Part shown: positions 51,413-60,592 of the stretch, one piece after another
Numbering within the stretch: position 1 is the stretch's first letter
Layout of the letters: every line of letters starts with the position of its first letter
Origin: an uncultured Rubripirellula sp.
Lineage (GTDB): Bacteria > Planctomycetota > Planctomycetia > Pirellulales > Pirellulaceae
DNA length: 63,927 bases
Assembly: GCA_938045805.1 (NCBI GenBank)
Contig: CALIBL010000004.1
Span: forward strand, 1-63,927
Direction: 5' to 3'
The notes under the pieces: model-generated
Databases searched by the model: none
Told to the model about the DNA's origin: nothing
What the model saw: the letters and a program-made list of their open reading frames with translations, nothing else
Position numbers and translations under genes: made by a program

Positions 51413-54382
51413 TTATACCGACAATTCGGACTCGACCTTCGGCATTCTCCCGTATGCGTGGGCAACTAGCTTCAACGGATGTAAAGTCTTACGAGCACTG
51501 CCATGTTCAATTTGCATTTTGCAGGAACTACATTCCGTTGTTGCGATGGAAACTCGTGCGGATCTCATCTTTGAAATAAGAGGCCAGCCGATACGAAGAC
51601 TGTTCCTGTAATTCTTTCTCTGCAGCCCCCAAGTGCCAGCCATGCCTGAACATCCAGCATCCACATTTTCAACCTCGATCCCAGGAATCAACGAGAGTAA
51701 ACTCGGCGCACTACATTGTGGGTCCAAAACCCTTAAATGGCAGGGCTGGTGGTAAGCGACACGACAAGCCACTTCAGAAAAATCAAGATTCAATCGTCCA
51801 GACTTATGCAACTCTAAAAGATACTGGCAAGCTTCGTACGAATTTGCAGCCACCACATGGGCGTCCTCATCATCAAGTAAGTTTGGGTATTCATGCTTCA
51901 GGCAGAGAAGCGCCGAGGGTTCGGTTGCGATAATTCGGTATCCCTGTCGAACCGCATCTGCGAGTAGGCGAACATTTTTCCTTGCAATCTTGCGTGCACT
52001 TCGAATATCACCGCTGTTCAAACGCGAAATCCCGCTCGCTACTTGAGCCGAGGGAACGTACAAGCCAATCCCATTCTGCTGCAGAATTTCACCTAGCGCG
52101 CGTCCGATTTCCGGATCGAAATAATTGGCATACACATCAACGAAGTAAGCAACTTTTAAATCACCTTGCGGCTGTGGACGGTTCCATCGTCTTGCAGCGG
52201 CATAGCGAAGGAACGTCTTCGAGACAACTCTCGGCAACTGCCGAACGGCAGAAAAATCGAACAGCCTTTCCGCGACCCACCTCGCGAATGGACTGCGCAT
52301 CAAGCGATTTGATATCCACGGCAGCAATGACAGCACCGACGCAGCCGTATCGATACGTCCAATCAACGCGTCAGAAAGGGGCAAGCCATTGGTTGCTACA
52401 TACTGAGCCTTGAGCTCGCTGACGATCTTGGGGACATCAACCGATGCAGGGCAGTCAATGCGACACTGGTGACATTGAAAACAAAGATCAAAAACTGACT
52501 TTGCTCGTTCGCCAGTAAGATCATCAACCTTCAATTGACCACTTAAAACAGCGCGGAGCAAATTTGCCTTGGCGCGCGGTGTCGCTTCTTCGCGAGCAGT
52601 TGCCCGAAAGACGGGGCACTGTCGATCACTAGGCGATGTGGTTCGACATCTGGCGCAACCGTTACAACTCCGAGTGACATCAGTAATCATCTTGCCTGCA
52701 GGCCATTGCTGTAAAACCTGAAGCTGTGGTGTGGTACGACCGACTTGCCTAGAGTGCAGCTTCGTGTTGGCATCGGCCTCCACTAACACACGATCCCCTG
52801 AAACAATCTCGATGGTCGCGGTTGCCGGCCGAAGGTTCTCGTCCGGTTTTTGAAACTCCGCCGCAAAAAGCTTCCCCGGATTCAATCTCATCGAGGGGTC
52901 AAAAAGTCGCTTGACCTGCCCCATCGCCTGCCACAACTCGCCGTACTGCTTCGGTAGCAAGTAGGAACGACTCAGCCCAGCTGGGTGTTCAACACTAATC
53001 TCTCCACCAAATCGCCAGACGACCTGTGCAATCTGTTCGCTCAATGGCTTCAAACGATCTCGGTCCTCAGGATCACCCAGATTCAAAAATGGACGCAAAT
53101 GAACTTGCCCATGTCCAACGTGGGCAAACACGGTAGCCGTCACTTGATTTGACTTAAGCGTATCCTGAATCGCTGTGATCATATCCGGTAGTTGTTCCGG
53201 AGCTACGCAAAGGTCCTCAGTAAAGGGAACCGGAACCGCGTTACCCTTGACGCGTTGCAATCTCGGAATGACTCGCCTTGAAAGCGACCAATAGCGATTT
53301 CGCTCTTCCTGCTCGGTTGTCGTAATTCCTGCGAACGCACCCTCCGTGCCACCAGACAGCGACTCTCGCACATTACGAAGGCGATCGGTTAAGTCGGAGA
53401 GTGATTCACCTTGCAACTCCAACAGCAGCATCGCCTCAGCTTCACGCGGCAGAACACTGGCAAATTCGGGACTCGTCTCACGAGCGATCTGCAGCAATCG
53501 GCGATCCATCAAATCGCACGCGACAGGCCCATGACGAAGTGCTTTAACGCCCGAGCGTGCGGCTGAATCGAGCCGATGAAAAAATAGAAGCACGACACCT
53601 CGGTGGGCAGGTATCGACTCGGTACGCAGTTTAGCGTCGACAACAATGCCGAGAGTCCCCTGTGTTCCCACCATGAATTTTGCCAGATCAACGGATCCAT
53701 CCGGAGCAATAATACCGTCAAACCGGTATCCACCACGTGACTGCGGCGCTGACCTCCTCGCTTCGATAAGAGACTCAAACTGATGATTAATTTCGAACAG
53801 CCCCCTCGCCAGTCGCCCCGCCGTCCCCGCTTCATCGGGTCGATGCTGCGATAGCTCGACTAATTCACCATCGACCGTCACGACCGAAATCGATTCAACC
53901 GTATCCCGTGCGGATCCACTCCTCAAATAATGACTTCCCGAGGCGTTAGTGGACAACACTCCACCAATGGTCGTCACACTCCGAGTAACCGGATCCGGTC
54001 CATACCAGCGTCCTCGCCCCCGAAGAGTCCGATTAAGCATTGAAAGAGTGGCTCCACTTTGCACCTGAACTGTCGTGTGACCCTGAACCACCTCGATCCG
54101 CCGCATGGACTGAGAGAAATCGAGGATCAGACCTGTCCCCAAAGATTCACCCGAAACACCTGTGCCGGCGCCGCGAGGATGAAGGGAGATCCCGTGCTCG
54201 GCTGCATACTGAACCGTGGCGACCACGTCTTGAGTGGAACGAGGTCGTACAACTCCAGTTGGTGCGATTTGATAGATACTGGCATCAGACGCATAAAGTT
54301 GCGTCATGATGGGATCGCAATACACCTCTCCTGAAACGATACCGCGAAGGTCATCCTGTATGCGTTGTTTCTCGATGTCCAT
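51413..54382 (-). CDS. FAD-linked oxidase fused to Fe-S and CCG domains (GlpC/GlcD-GlcF-like)
   Basis: A protein of 989 residues, in one chain. Residues about 30-270 are a VAO-type FAD domain (TGVVRPRSTQDVVATVQYAAEHGISLHPRGAGTGVSGES). A FAD-oxidase C-terminal part runs to about 530. Then come two ferredoxin-like clusters: SCNGCARCRTTSPSDRQCPVF and CFQCHQCRIDCPASVDVP. Two CCG-type motifs follow at the end: CHLRVLDPQC...GCSGM and a TTECSSCKMQIEHG stretch. It should oxidise a 2-hydroxyacid such as D-lactate or glycolate and pass electrons to the membrane chain. No signal peptide or membrane helix is obvious. First of a run with moaD, moaE and the desulfurase. Confidence 0.93.
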   Translation of the reverse strand: MDIEKQRIQDDLRGIVSGEVYCDPIMTQLYASDASIYQIAPTGVVRPRSTQDVVATVQYAAEHGISLHPRGAGTGVSGESLGTGLILDFSQSMRRIEVVQGHTTVQVQSGATLSMLNRTLRGRGRWYGPDPVTRSVTTIGGVLSTNASGSHYLRSGSARDTVESISVVTVDGELVELSQHRPDEAGTAGRLARGLFEINHQFESLIEARRSAPQSRGGYRFDGIIAPDGSVDLAKFMVGTQGTLGIVVDAKLRTESIPAHRGVVLLFFHRLDSAARSGVKALRHGPVACDLMDRRLLQIARETSPEFASVLPREAEAMLLLELQGESLSDLTDRLRNVRESLSGGTEGAFAGITTTEQEERNRYWSLSRRVIPRLQRVKGNAVPVPFTEDLCVAPEQLPDMITAIQDTLKSNQVTATVFAHVGHGQVHLRPFLNLGDPEDRDRLKPLSEQIAQVVWRFGGEISVEHPAGLSRSYLLPKQYGELWQAMGQVKRLFDPSMRLNPGKLFAAEFQKPDENLRPATATIEIVSGDRVLVEADANTKLHSRQVGRTTPQLQVLQQWPAGKMITDVTRSCNGCARCRTTSPSDRQCPVFRATAREEATPRAKANLLRAVLSGQLKVDDLTGERAKSVFDLCFQCHQCRIDCPASVDVPKIVSELKAQYVATNGLPLSDALIGRIDTAASVLSLLPWISNRLMRSPFARWVAERLFDFSAVRQLPRVVSKTFLRYAAARRWNRPQPQGDLKVAYFVDVYANYFDPEIGRALGEILQQNGIGLYVPSAQVASGISRLNSGDIRSARKIARKNVRLLADAVRQGYRIIATEPSALLCLKHEYPNLLDDEDAHVVAANSYEACQYLLELHKSGRLNLDFSEVACRVAYHQPCHLRVLDPQCSAPSLLSLIPGIEVENVDAGCSGMAGTWGLQRKNYRNSLRIGWPLISKMRSARVSIATTECSSCKMQIEHGSARKTLHPLKLVAHAYGRMPKVESELSV

Positions 54383-54551
54383 CAGCCGCCAGACTGCACA
54401 ATGTCTTGATCCGTGTGTTGACAGCGTGCAAAGAAGGGAAAAAGGACGTTCGACATCGGTCTACCGACCGAAGAGTCCACTGGTCTCGTTAAGAACCTCT
54501 GTCCCAAGCGGTGATTCCACCAACGATCTCTCACGCACCAATGAGCCCAGT

Positions 54552-54581
54552 GTCTCCTCTCAAAACGTCTCCTCTCAAAAC
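54552..54581. repeat. Tandem direct repeat, two 15-base units
   Basis: GTCTCCTCTCAAAAC occurs twice head to tail (54552-54566 and 54567-54581). It probably arose by slippage. Confidence 0.9.
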
Positions 54582-54692
54582 ACACTCATCGCATTTTATC
54601 CGCTGCGACCTCTCTCACGCTACAACCGAAGGTCGCTGCTGGAGAATTAGGGATCAATAATTCACAGACTTTCCCTCGGACTTTTGAATCAA

Positions 54693-54710
54693 GCCTCTCG
54701 GTGGAGAGGC
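54693..54710 (-). terminator. Perfect 7-bp hairpin after folE
   Basis: GCCTCTC, loop GGTG, GAGAGGC. It lies 30 bases past the folE stop on the minus strand. The following bases are T-rich only in part (TTGATTC), so strength is uncertain. Confidence 0.5.
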
Positions 54711-54739
54711 ACGCCAAGGAGCACCGATCACCCTGAACT

Positions 54740-55456
54740 CTAGCTGGCTCGATCGATTAGGCCGAGCACTTCAGCCCTCGACTTGGGATCATCACGAAAG
54801 ATTCCTCTCATCGCGCTTGTCAAGCACATGCTACCGGGCTTCCGTACACCACGCATGGTCATGCAACTGTGGGTAGATTCAACAACCACCGCAACGCCAC
54901 GGGCAGACAAACGGTCCTCGATCAAATCGGCAACGGTTTGAGTTAGACGTTCCTGAACTTGCGGACGTCTAGCAACCTCTTCGACAACTCGAGCTAGCTT
55001 ACTAAGCCCAACGACCTTTCCGCTTGGCAAGTAAGCGATGTGTGCCTTGCCAGTGAACGGCAATAGGTGATGTTCGCACATACTGCAAAACGAAATGTCA
55101 CTGACCAGCACAATCTCGTCATAGTCTTCGACGAAAACTTTTGCGAGATGACGCCCTGGATCGCTTCTCAAACCGGCGAACATTTCCGCATACATCCGAG
55201 CTACTCTGGCAGGGGTTTCAAGGAGACCGTCTCGTTCGGGATCTTCGCCTACAGCCGAAAGAATCGATCTTACAGCTGTCTCAATTCTCGCTAAGTCGAC
55301 CGCATTATTGGTCGGCGCATTCCGATCCACAAAGAACCCTTTGTCAGTCGCGATATGGGTCCGACCGTCTTGGTGAGTCGTTTGTGCTGGTTTTTCGGTG
55401 GTATTACTCACGCTATTTTCCGACGAAGCAGTGGGGCGAGAAGAATCGGCAATCAT
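54740..55456 (-). CDS. folE: GTP cyclohydrolase I
   Basis: From ATG 55456 the product has 238 residues. A start at 55543 would add 29 residues and put the start codon inside a perfect palindrome, so I prefer the later one. After a 50-residue polar N-terminal extension comes the enzyme: [52 protein letters not shown] (zinc Cys and His), [25 protein letters not shown] and [29 protein letters not shown] (second zinc Cys). It converts GTP to dihydroneopterin triphosphate, the first step of tetrahydrofolate synthesis. An 8-bp inverted repeat lies 75 bases upstream and may be its operator. Confidence 0.96.
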   Translation of the reverse strand: MIADSSRPTASSENSVSNTTEKPAQTTHQDGRTHIATDKGFFVDRNAPTNNAVDLARIETAVRSILSAVGEDPERDGLLETPARVARMYAEMFAGLRSDPGRHLAKVFVEDYDEIVLVSDISFCSMCEHHLLPFTGKAHIAYLPSGKVVGLSKLARVVEEVARRPQVQERLTQTVADLIEDRLSARGVAVVVESTHSCMTMRGVRKPGSMCLTSAMRGIFRDDPKSRAEVLGLIDRAS

Positions 55457-55530
55457 GTTGACACCAAACAGGGGCTGGAATGGACGTGTCCCATGCACCC
55501 TGAACTTTGAAACATGGTACCAAGAAAAGC

Positions 55531-55551
55531 GTTGCGACGACATGTCGCAAC
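55531..55551. promoter_or_regulatory. Perfect inverted repeat upstream of folE, possible operator
   Basis: GTTGCGAC (55531-55538), spacer GACAT, GTCGCAAC (55544-55551). The arms pair exactly. It lies 75 bases before the chosen folE start, in a position for repressor binding or an RNA hairpin. Confidence 0.5.
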
Positions 55552-55742
55552 TTGGACCTACACCGAAAGGTTAGAAACCTGTCAAGAAGCGGCTAAAAGA
55601 TTGATTTCCGCAGGATTAAGTCACTTGATTTGACGACGACCCTTCGTCGACAACGACGTTACTCGTTCACTCGGACCGAGAGAGCGAAAGATGCCCATGA
55701 ACCACCAGGAAAGCAAAAGGATCCATTCGTTAGGGTACGCGA

Positions 55743-57125
55743 TCACTCCGCTGACCAACGAAGACAGATTAGTTTTTGGTCACCTCGTAGCAGCATCCGA
55801 TCACCAATGATCACGGGAGCCGACCAACATGGGAATTGCAAAGCTGGACGCTCTCCGCTTGCCAAAGACAGATCGTATTCGGCGACGATCTCCATGCTCT
55901 CGCTGTTGACCTTCATGATTTGGAGTCGTCCTCGCTCTTCCATCACGATCAAGTGATCTCCCCATCGAGTAACACTTGATCGCGTTCGACGCGGATCAAC
56001 CCATTGAACTTCACCAGTCGATAAACGAATGCATCGAAAGTCGCTATCCGGAGCGTTTCTGCCACTGCATCCGTACAGATAATCACCCACCATGACTGGC
56101 GTTGACCAGTGCGAGCGCATCGCCTTTTCTCGACTTCTGCGGTCGTCCTGCCAAACGACTTGGGCTGATGAGTCGGTCACACTCAACAAGACGCTTCCAA
56201 CCTGATAACACTCGCTAATGAACACTTTGTCTTGACTGACAATCGGCATCATTGCGTTGACACTCTCCAAGATCGACGCTCGGTGATCGAAACGCCACAA
56301 TTGACGTCCGGAATTGGCTTCGACGGCCAGAAGTCCATTCCTCGCGAAAACGAGAACTACCTTCCGATCCCCGATCCGCATCAAACGAGGACTGCTGTAA
56401 CTTGCAAGATCTTCACCGACCTTCCAGCGTTCTTGGCCGCTATTAAGGTCGAACGCAACCACAGCAGAACCATTGGAAATCACTCGATCCAATTGCCCAG
56501 GAGGTAATTCTTGATCTTCCTCAGGACTTCCCCCAACCATCACAACCACCAAGTCATCGACAACCATCGGTGCCGCACCGACACCAAAGAAATTTTGCAC
56601 GACGCCGTATTTTTGATTCACGTCGACAGCCCACAACTTTGTGCCGCTGGATGCATCTCGGCAAGTCAAGTTGCCTGACACCCCATAGGTAACGACCTTG
56701 CCTTGCACAATGACCGGACTACTTCGCGGTCCCGCTTCGTATCCATAAAGATCTTGATATTGAATTGGATACGCTGCATCCCAGATCAACTTGCCGGTTT
56801 GAAGGTCCAAACACCGCAACCGCTCCTGTCCGGCGGAATAACGAGTCCCTCCGACTGAATCACACTGATAGACACGTCCATTAGAAACCGAAGCAATTCC
56901 GTAACCATCACCTAGAGAAATCTGCCACTGAAATGCGGGTTCCTCTGACCAACGAATCGACTCGCTACCATCGATAACCGAGCCATCGTAATTCGAACCC
57001 AGAAAACGCGGCCAATCCGAATTGCTGCGTGAAGGAGTTTGTCCTGTTGCGTTACCACACAACCAGAGTGAAGTGAAGCCTATTAGGCCAAGTAGCAAGT
57101 AGAATGACGGGGCGGCGGGCTTCAT
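55743..57125 (-). CDS. Exported PQQ-like beta-propeller protein (BamB/quinoprotein-type)
   Basis: From the ATG at 57125 the product has 460 residues with a signal peptide (SFYLLLGLIGFTSLWLCGNATGQT). Starts further upstream only add a poor leader. Repeated propeller blades carry the W-x-x-(D/L)-L-x-T-G-(K/E)-x-x-W pattern, such as CLDLQTGKLIWDA, CRDASSGTKLWAVD, AFDLNSGQERWKVG, AVEANSGRQLWRFD and IRLSTGEVQWVD. There is no dehydrogenase active site, so it is the non-catalytic type common in planctomycetes. Likely a periplasmic or surface protein of unknown partner. It is divergent from arfB. Confidence 0.9.
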   Translation of the reverse strand: MKPAAPSFYLLLGLIGFTSLWLCGNATGQTPSRSNSDWPRFLGSNYDGSVIDGSESIRWSEEPAFQWQISLGDGYGIASVSNGRVYQCDSVGGTRYSAGQERLRCLDLQTGKLIWDAAYPIQYQDLYGYEAGPRSSPVIVQGKVVTYGVSGNLTCRDASSGTKLWAVDVNQKYGVVQNFFGVGAAPMVVDDLVVVMVGGSPEEDQELPPGQLDRVISNGSAVVAFDLNSGQERWKVGEDLASYSSPRLMRIGDRKVVLVFARNGLLAVEANSGRQLWRFDHRASILESVNAMMPIVSQDKVFISECYQVGSVLLSVTDSSAQVVWQDDRRSREKAMRSHWSTPVMVGDYLYGCSGRNAPDSDFRCIRLSTGEVQWVDPRRTRSSVTRWGDHLIVMEERGRLQIMKVNSESMEIVAEYDLSLASGERPALQFPCWSAPVIIGDRMLLRGDQKLICLRWSAE

Positions 57126-57393
57126 TGATTTCAACACCTTGAATTGGATTCCACTGACACAAGAGCTCGGTATAATTTTGAGGCCGAGGCAAATTGGCTG
57201 ACTGCTCAAGGCCCCTATCGCTGCTGGGTCAGATTGCGTTGGCGAATCTCTCCACATCGAACATGATAGCCACATCGGCTTGAAACTGTGAGCCTGAGTA
57301 ACGCTCCGCCCTCGCTTCGGCTGACGAAGACAAGAAACGTTCGATGCGGATGTCCGATCTGGGAGCGTGAGGCAACTTTTTGGACGGATCAAA

Positions 57394-57822
57394 ATGGAAG
57401 CACTCCGAATCACCTCCAAGCTTGTAATTTCTGAGAAAGAATTACAAGTCACAACAGCACGCAGCAGTGGCCCCGGAGGTCAGAATGTCAACAAACTGAA
57501 CACAAAGGCCACTCTGAGATGGAATCCTGATTTTTGCGACGAACTACCAACGCTGTGGAAAAAAAGATTTCAGGAACAAAATCGAAACCGTATCACGCGG
57601 GATGGTGAAATTGTCCTGCAGTCAGATCGCTACCGTGACCAAAAGAAAAACATCAAAGATGTCCGTCAACGGCTCGTTCAGCTACTCCTCGCTTGCCAAC
57701 ACCCACCGAAGAAACGGCGTCCGACGAAGCCAACTTTAGGAAGCCAGAAACGCCGCCTGCAGAACAAACGCGAACATTCCGAAAAAAAATCGTTACGGCG
57801 AGGGAAACCGAGCATCGACTAA
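57394..57822 (+). CDS. arfB: Peptidyl-tRNA hydrolase ArfB-type release factor homologue
   Basis: From the ATG at 57394 the product has 142 residues; a GTG at 57367 adds nine with no family character. The catalytic loop is TTARSSGPGGQNVNKLNTKATLRWN with the GGQ motif that hydrolyses peptidyl-tRNA. The domain ends near residue 100 and a very basic tail, KKRRPTKPTLGSQKRRLQNKREHSEKKSLRR, follows. ArfB/YaeJ inserts this tail into the empty mRNA channel of stalled ribosomes. The tail has the K/R spacing expected. It is a single gene, divergent from the PQQ propeller. Confidence 0.93.
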   Translation: MEALRITSKLVISEKELQVTTARSSGPGGQNVNKLNTKATLRWNPDFCDELPTLWKKRFQEQNRNRITRDGEIVLQSDRYRDQKKNIKDVRQRLVQLLLACQHPPKKRRPTKPTLGSQKRRLQNKREHSEKKSLRRGKPSID

Positions 57823-58222
57823 ACTTGACGTCGAGAAGCGGGAGTGAAAATCGTGAGATGCAGCGATGCGTTCACTCCAGCCACCCCGAGAGCACCACTG
57901 CCGAATTCAACCGCTCCTCGCTCTGATAAAATCAGCGGGCAGACAACGCTTGCCATATACGACCTTCTTGCGATAATTGGCATCTATCAACGACTCGATC
58001 GACCGGCGATGACGTGAAAGACACGCTCATTGATTGAAGATTAAGTTGATTCTTTTCCCCCAAACTTTTCTGTTTACAATCTGAACTCGTAGCCCAACAC
58101 CGTTGCCCGTTATGATGTCTGATTAGATGACCTGCTCAGGCAGTCGATCAGGACGAAACGCAACTGTTACCGCTTACCGCCCTCCTCGTCGAGGCCTTCA
58201 TCAAGAGGCTTTTTGGAATCAA
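57823..58222. other. Gap of 400 bases before the UVR-motif gene
   Basis: No gene or RNA was recognised. An in-frame ATG at 58127 extends the following gene by 32 codons of poor coding character. AT-rich TTTTCCCCCAAACTTTTCTGTTTACAATCTG near 58055-58085 may be promoter DNA. Confidence 0.4.
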
Positions 58223-58957
58223 ATGAAAAAAGCGACGCACCTGGACGAGATGCTTTCAAAATGGTCATTCGACCCGCAAACTCTGGGCGTTCGTCTCGTC
58301 AAAGGGAGAGATGGCAGGGACGTTTTGCAAATGCGAGTCGATATGGGAATTCTGCAACTTGAGACCACTGGCAGGCCAGACGGCGAGTCGTACGAGGGAC
58401 ACGAGTCGGTGCTCGAATTCTTGCAGCAGACTCAACTACTAGACCCTGACCACATTTTGACTGAACAACAGTGCATGGATATCGACAGAGAATTCATGCA
58501 GTTTTACCACCGCAGGATCAGTTGGCTTCGATTGCAGTTTTACAATCGCGCGGTTATGGATGCAGACCACACACTCCGCCTCATGGATATCACAGAGAGC
58601 CTGAGTGGCGACGAGGAGTGGATTGGCTCCCATGAACAGTATCGACCATTTGTCTTGTTTCACCGCACTCAAGCTGACGCACTTGGACAACTCGAAGAGT
58701 CCTCTGCAGAAGAAGCGATTCAGGCGATCAATATGGGCCTAGAGACCATGCGATCCTTTTTCGAAAAACATGAGGCCGAGGACCATTTCGAAAGCGATGA
58801 GTTGGTGGTGAGACTGGTGGATCTCCGCGAATCCCTCCGAAACGAATACTCAGTCGGACAAACGCTCAATGAACAACTCGCCGATGCGGTTGAGCGAGAG
58901 CAGTACGAACTGGCTGCGAGACTGCGAGACGAACTTTCGCGACGAGACATCAAATAG
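58223..58957 (+). CDS. UvrB/UvrC-motif (UVR) domain protein
   Basis: From ATG 58223 the product has 244 residues (MKKATHLDEMLSKWSFDPQTLG). The last 35 residues are a UVR motif: LNEQLADAVEREQYELAARLRDELSRRD, the short helical hairpin found in UvrB, UvrC and McsA. The rest, rich in aromatic and acidic residues (LLDPDHILTEQQCMDIDREFMQFYHRRISWLRLQFYNRAV), is not recognised. In McsA and in other planctomycete proteins the UVR motif mediates pairing with a partner. The histidine kinase gene starts 8 bases after the stop; a link to redox or stress signalling is an inference. Confidence 0.82.
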   Translation: MKKATHLDEMLSKWSFDPQTLGVRLVKGRDGRDVLQMRVDMGILQLETTGRPDGESYEGHESVLEFLQQTQLLDPDHILTEQQCMDIDREFMQFYHRRISWLRLQFYNRAVMDADHTLRLMDITESLSGDEEWIGSHEQYRPFVLFHRTQADALGQLEESSAEEAIQAINMGLETMRSFFEKHEAEDHFESDELVVRLVDLRESLRNEYSVGQTLNEQLADAVEREQYELAARLRDELSRRDIK

Positions 58958-58965
58958 CTTGTCCC

Positions 58966-60378
58966 ATGGTTACTCAAAGATCACACTCGCTAACCAAGTC
59001 CTCACTTCCGATTCCGCTCGTCTCCAAGGCCCCACTGGGCTCATCTGCCTGGCTTCTCTATCTCCGGTGGTCAGCCGTCATCGGTCAGCTAATGACCGTC
59101 GTTGCTGCTGCGTTCATCACTCAGGTTGAACTCGCTCAGTTTCCGCTTTTAGCTTGCGTCGCGTTAACTGCCATCACCAACCTTGCTTACGGAATCTGGC
59201 TAAGGTTTCGAATTGAAACCAAAGCAAAGTTACCGGCCAATCAACCGGATAACCCTCAACACTCCGAAACAGACTGGCCAGACCAAGTCGCCTCGCACGA
59301 CACAACAGCGAATCTGCAGCACACCGTCGCATTGGGCTTGATGCTACTCGACCTAGTCACACTGACGGTGATGCTTTACTTCAGCGGTGGTACTGGCAAT
59401 CCATTCAGCTTCTTTTACTTTGTGAATCTAGCTGTGGGTGGGGTGATGATTAGGCCAAAGGCAGCTTGGAGCCTGACGGTCGTGGCAATCGTCGGATACA
59501 CGCTCTTGCTTTTTCATTCGATACCGGTCGAAGCTTTAGGAGCTGCACCAACGGCTCGTCTCGACCTCAGGGTCGCGGGTTTGATGCTGGCGTTCGCCAC
59601 CTGCTCTAGTGTTGTGACGTACTTTGTGACACGAACCGCTTCGCAGCTGAAAAACAGAGAAATCGAGCTTAGAAAAACCCAAGCAGCAAGGGCCGCGAGC
59701 CAGAGACTACAGGGCCTGACCAGCCTTGCGGCAGGCGCGGCACATGAACTCGCCACGCCACTATCGACCATCGATGTCATCGTCCGAGAACTCTCTCGGC
59801 ATCTCGAGGACATTGATAAACCTGACTCCGTCACGACCGACCTTCAGTTAATTGACGCACAACTGGAAATGTGCAAGCAGATCCTGCAGCGACTACGGGC
59901 CTCAGCAGGAGATTCGATGGCACAGCAATGGGATCACACGACCGTTGGGGAGCTAATCGACACGACACTCGAAGGCATCCGTGATCCACATCGGGTGGAT
60001 GTCGCCGACGGCACTGACTCGGTTGAGCTACAACCACTATGGATCCCGCAGGAAGCAGTCGCCCAAGCGATTCGCAATTTGATTCACAATGGCTTAGACG
60101 CCAGCTCGGACTCGGGGAAGATTCATGTTGAAGCAAAAGTTGCCGAGCATTATGCGAAGATTTTAGTGATCGACCAAGGCGAAGGAATGAGCGTCGATGT
60201 GATGGGACGCGCGTCAGATCCATTCTTCACCACCAAAGCTCCCGGAAGCGGCATTGGTCTGGGTCTGTTCTTAGCCAAGAATGTAATCTCGCAATTGGGT
60301 GGTGAACTAAGGTTTGAATCGACGCCTGGGGCGGGAACCGCCGCAATCGTTTCGATCCCTCTACCCCAGCGTGCCTAA
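58966..60378 (+). CDS. regB: RegB/PrrB-type redox sensor histidine kinase
   Basis: A protein of 470 residues. Several membrane helices (about residues 25-215) carry G141-G-T-G-N-P-F147, the RegB ubiquinone-binding signature (GGxxNPF), in a helix ending SFFYFVNLAVGG. The H-box is AAGAAHELATPLSTID with H260 as phosphorylated His. A conserved Cys, C303 in EMCKQILQRL, sits where RegB has its redox-active Cys265. The catalytic domain has AIRNLIHNGLDAS (N box), VIDQGEGMS (G1) and GIGLGLFLAKNVI (G2). It would autophosphorylate under reducing or low-oxygen conditions and pass phosphate to the RegA-type regulator 214 bases downstream. Starts are unambiguous. Confidence 0.9.
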   Translation: MVTQRSHSLTKSSLPIPLVSKAPLGSSAWLLYLRWSAVIGQLMTVVAAAFITQVELAQFPLLACVALTAITNLAYGIWLRFRIETKAKLPANQPDNPQHSETDWPDQVASHDTTANLQHTVALGLMLLDLVTLTVMLYFSGGTGNPFSFFYFVNLAVGGVMIRPKAAWSLTVVAIVGYTLLLFHSIPVEALGAAPTARLDLRVAGLMLAFATCSSVVTYFVTRTASQLKNREIELRKTQAARAASQRLQGLTSLAAGAAHELATPLSTIDVIVRELSRHLEDIDKPDSVTTDLQLIDAQLEMCKQILQRLRASAGDSMAQQWDHTTVGELIDTTLEGIRDPHRVDVADGTDSVELQPLWIPQEAVAQAIRNLIHNGLDASSDSGKIHVEAKVAEHYAKILVIDQGEGMSVDVMGRASDPFFTTKAPGSGIGLGLFLAKNVISQLGGELRFESTPGAGTAAIVSIPLPQRA

Positions 60379-60592
60379 AGGCCCTGAAATCGAAGTGTTA
60401 GAAACGACAGTCGCTGAAACCTGCTAATGTGGACAGCTAGGGACAATCTCTCAGATAACAAGATGGCACCAGACACTAACGTGCGACCAAGAAATAGCTG
60501 AGCTAATCTGCAAAACGAACGATCCTACCTTTGGCCCCACGGGTAGGATGTAACTGTACGACCGATCCGCCAAACACCAACCGCAATCATCC

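Larger units (their letters stand above)
54383..54739. other. Gap of 357 bases with tandem 15-base repeat and folE terminator
   Basis: It separates the FAD/Fe-S oxidase from folE, both on the minus strand. It contains the 15-base tandem repeat at 54552-54581 and a perfect hairpin at 54693-54710. No gene is convincing. Confidence 0.4.

Noticed and set aside
54306..54650. Plus-strand frame of 114 codons containing the 15-base tandem repeat
   Set aside because: It overlaps the start of the FAD/Fe-S oxidase gene on the other strand, and its sequence looks random.
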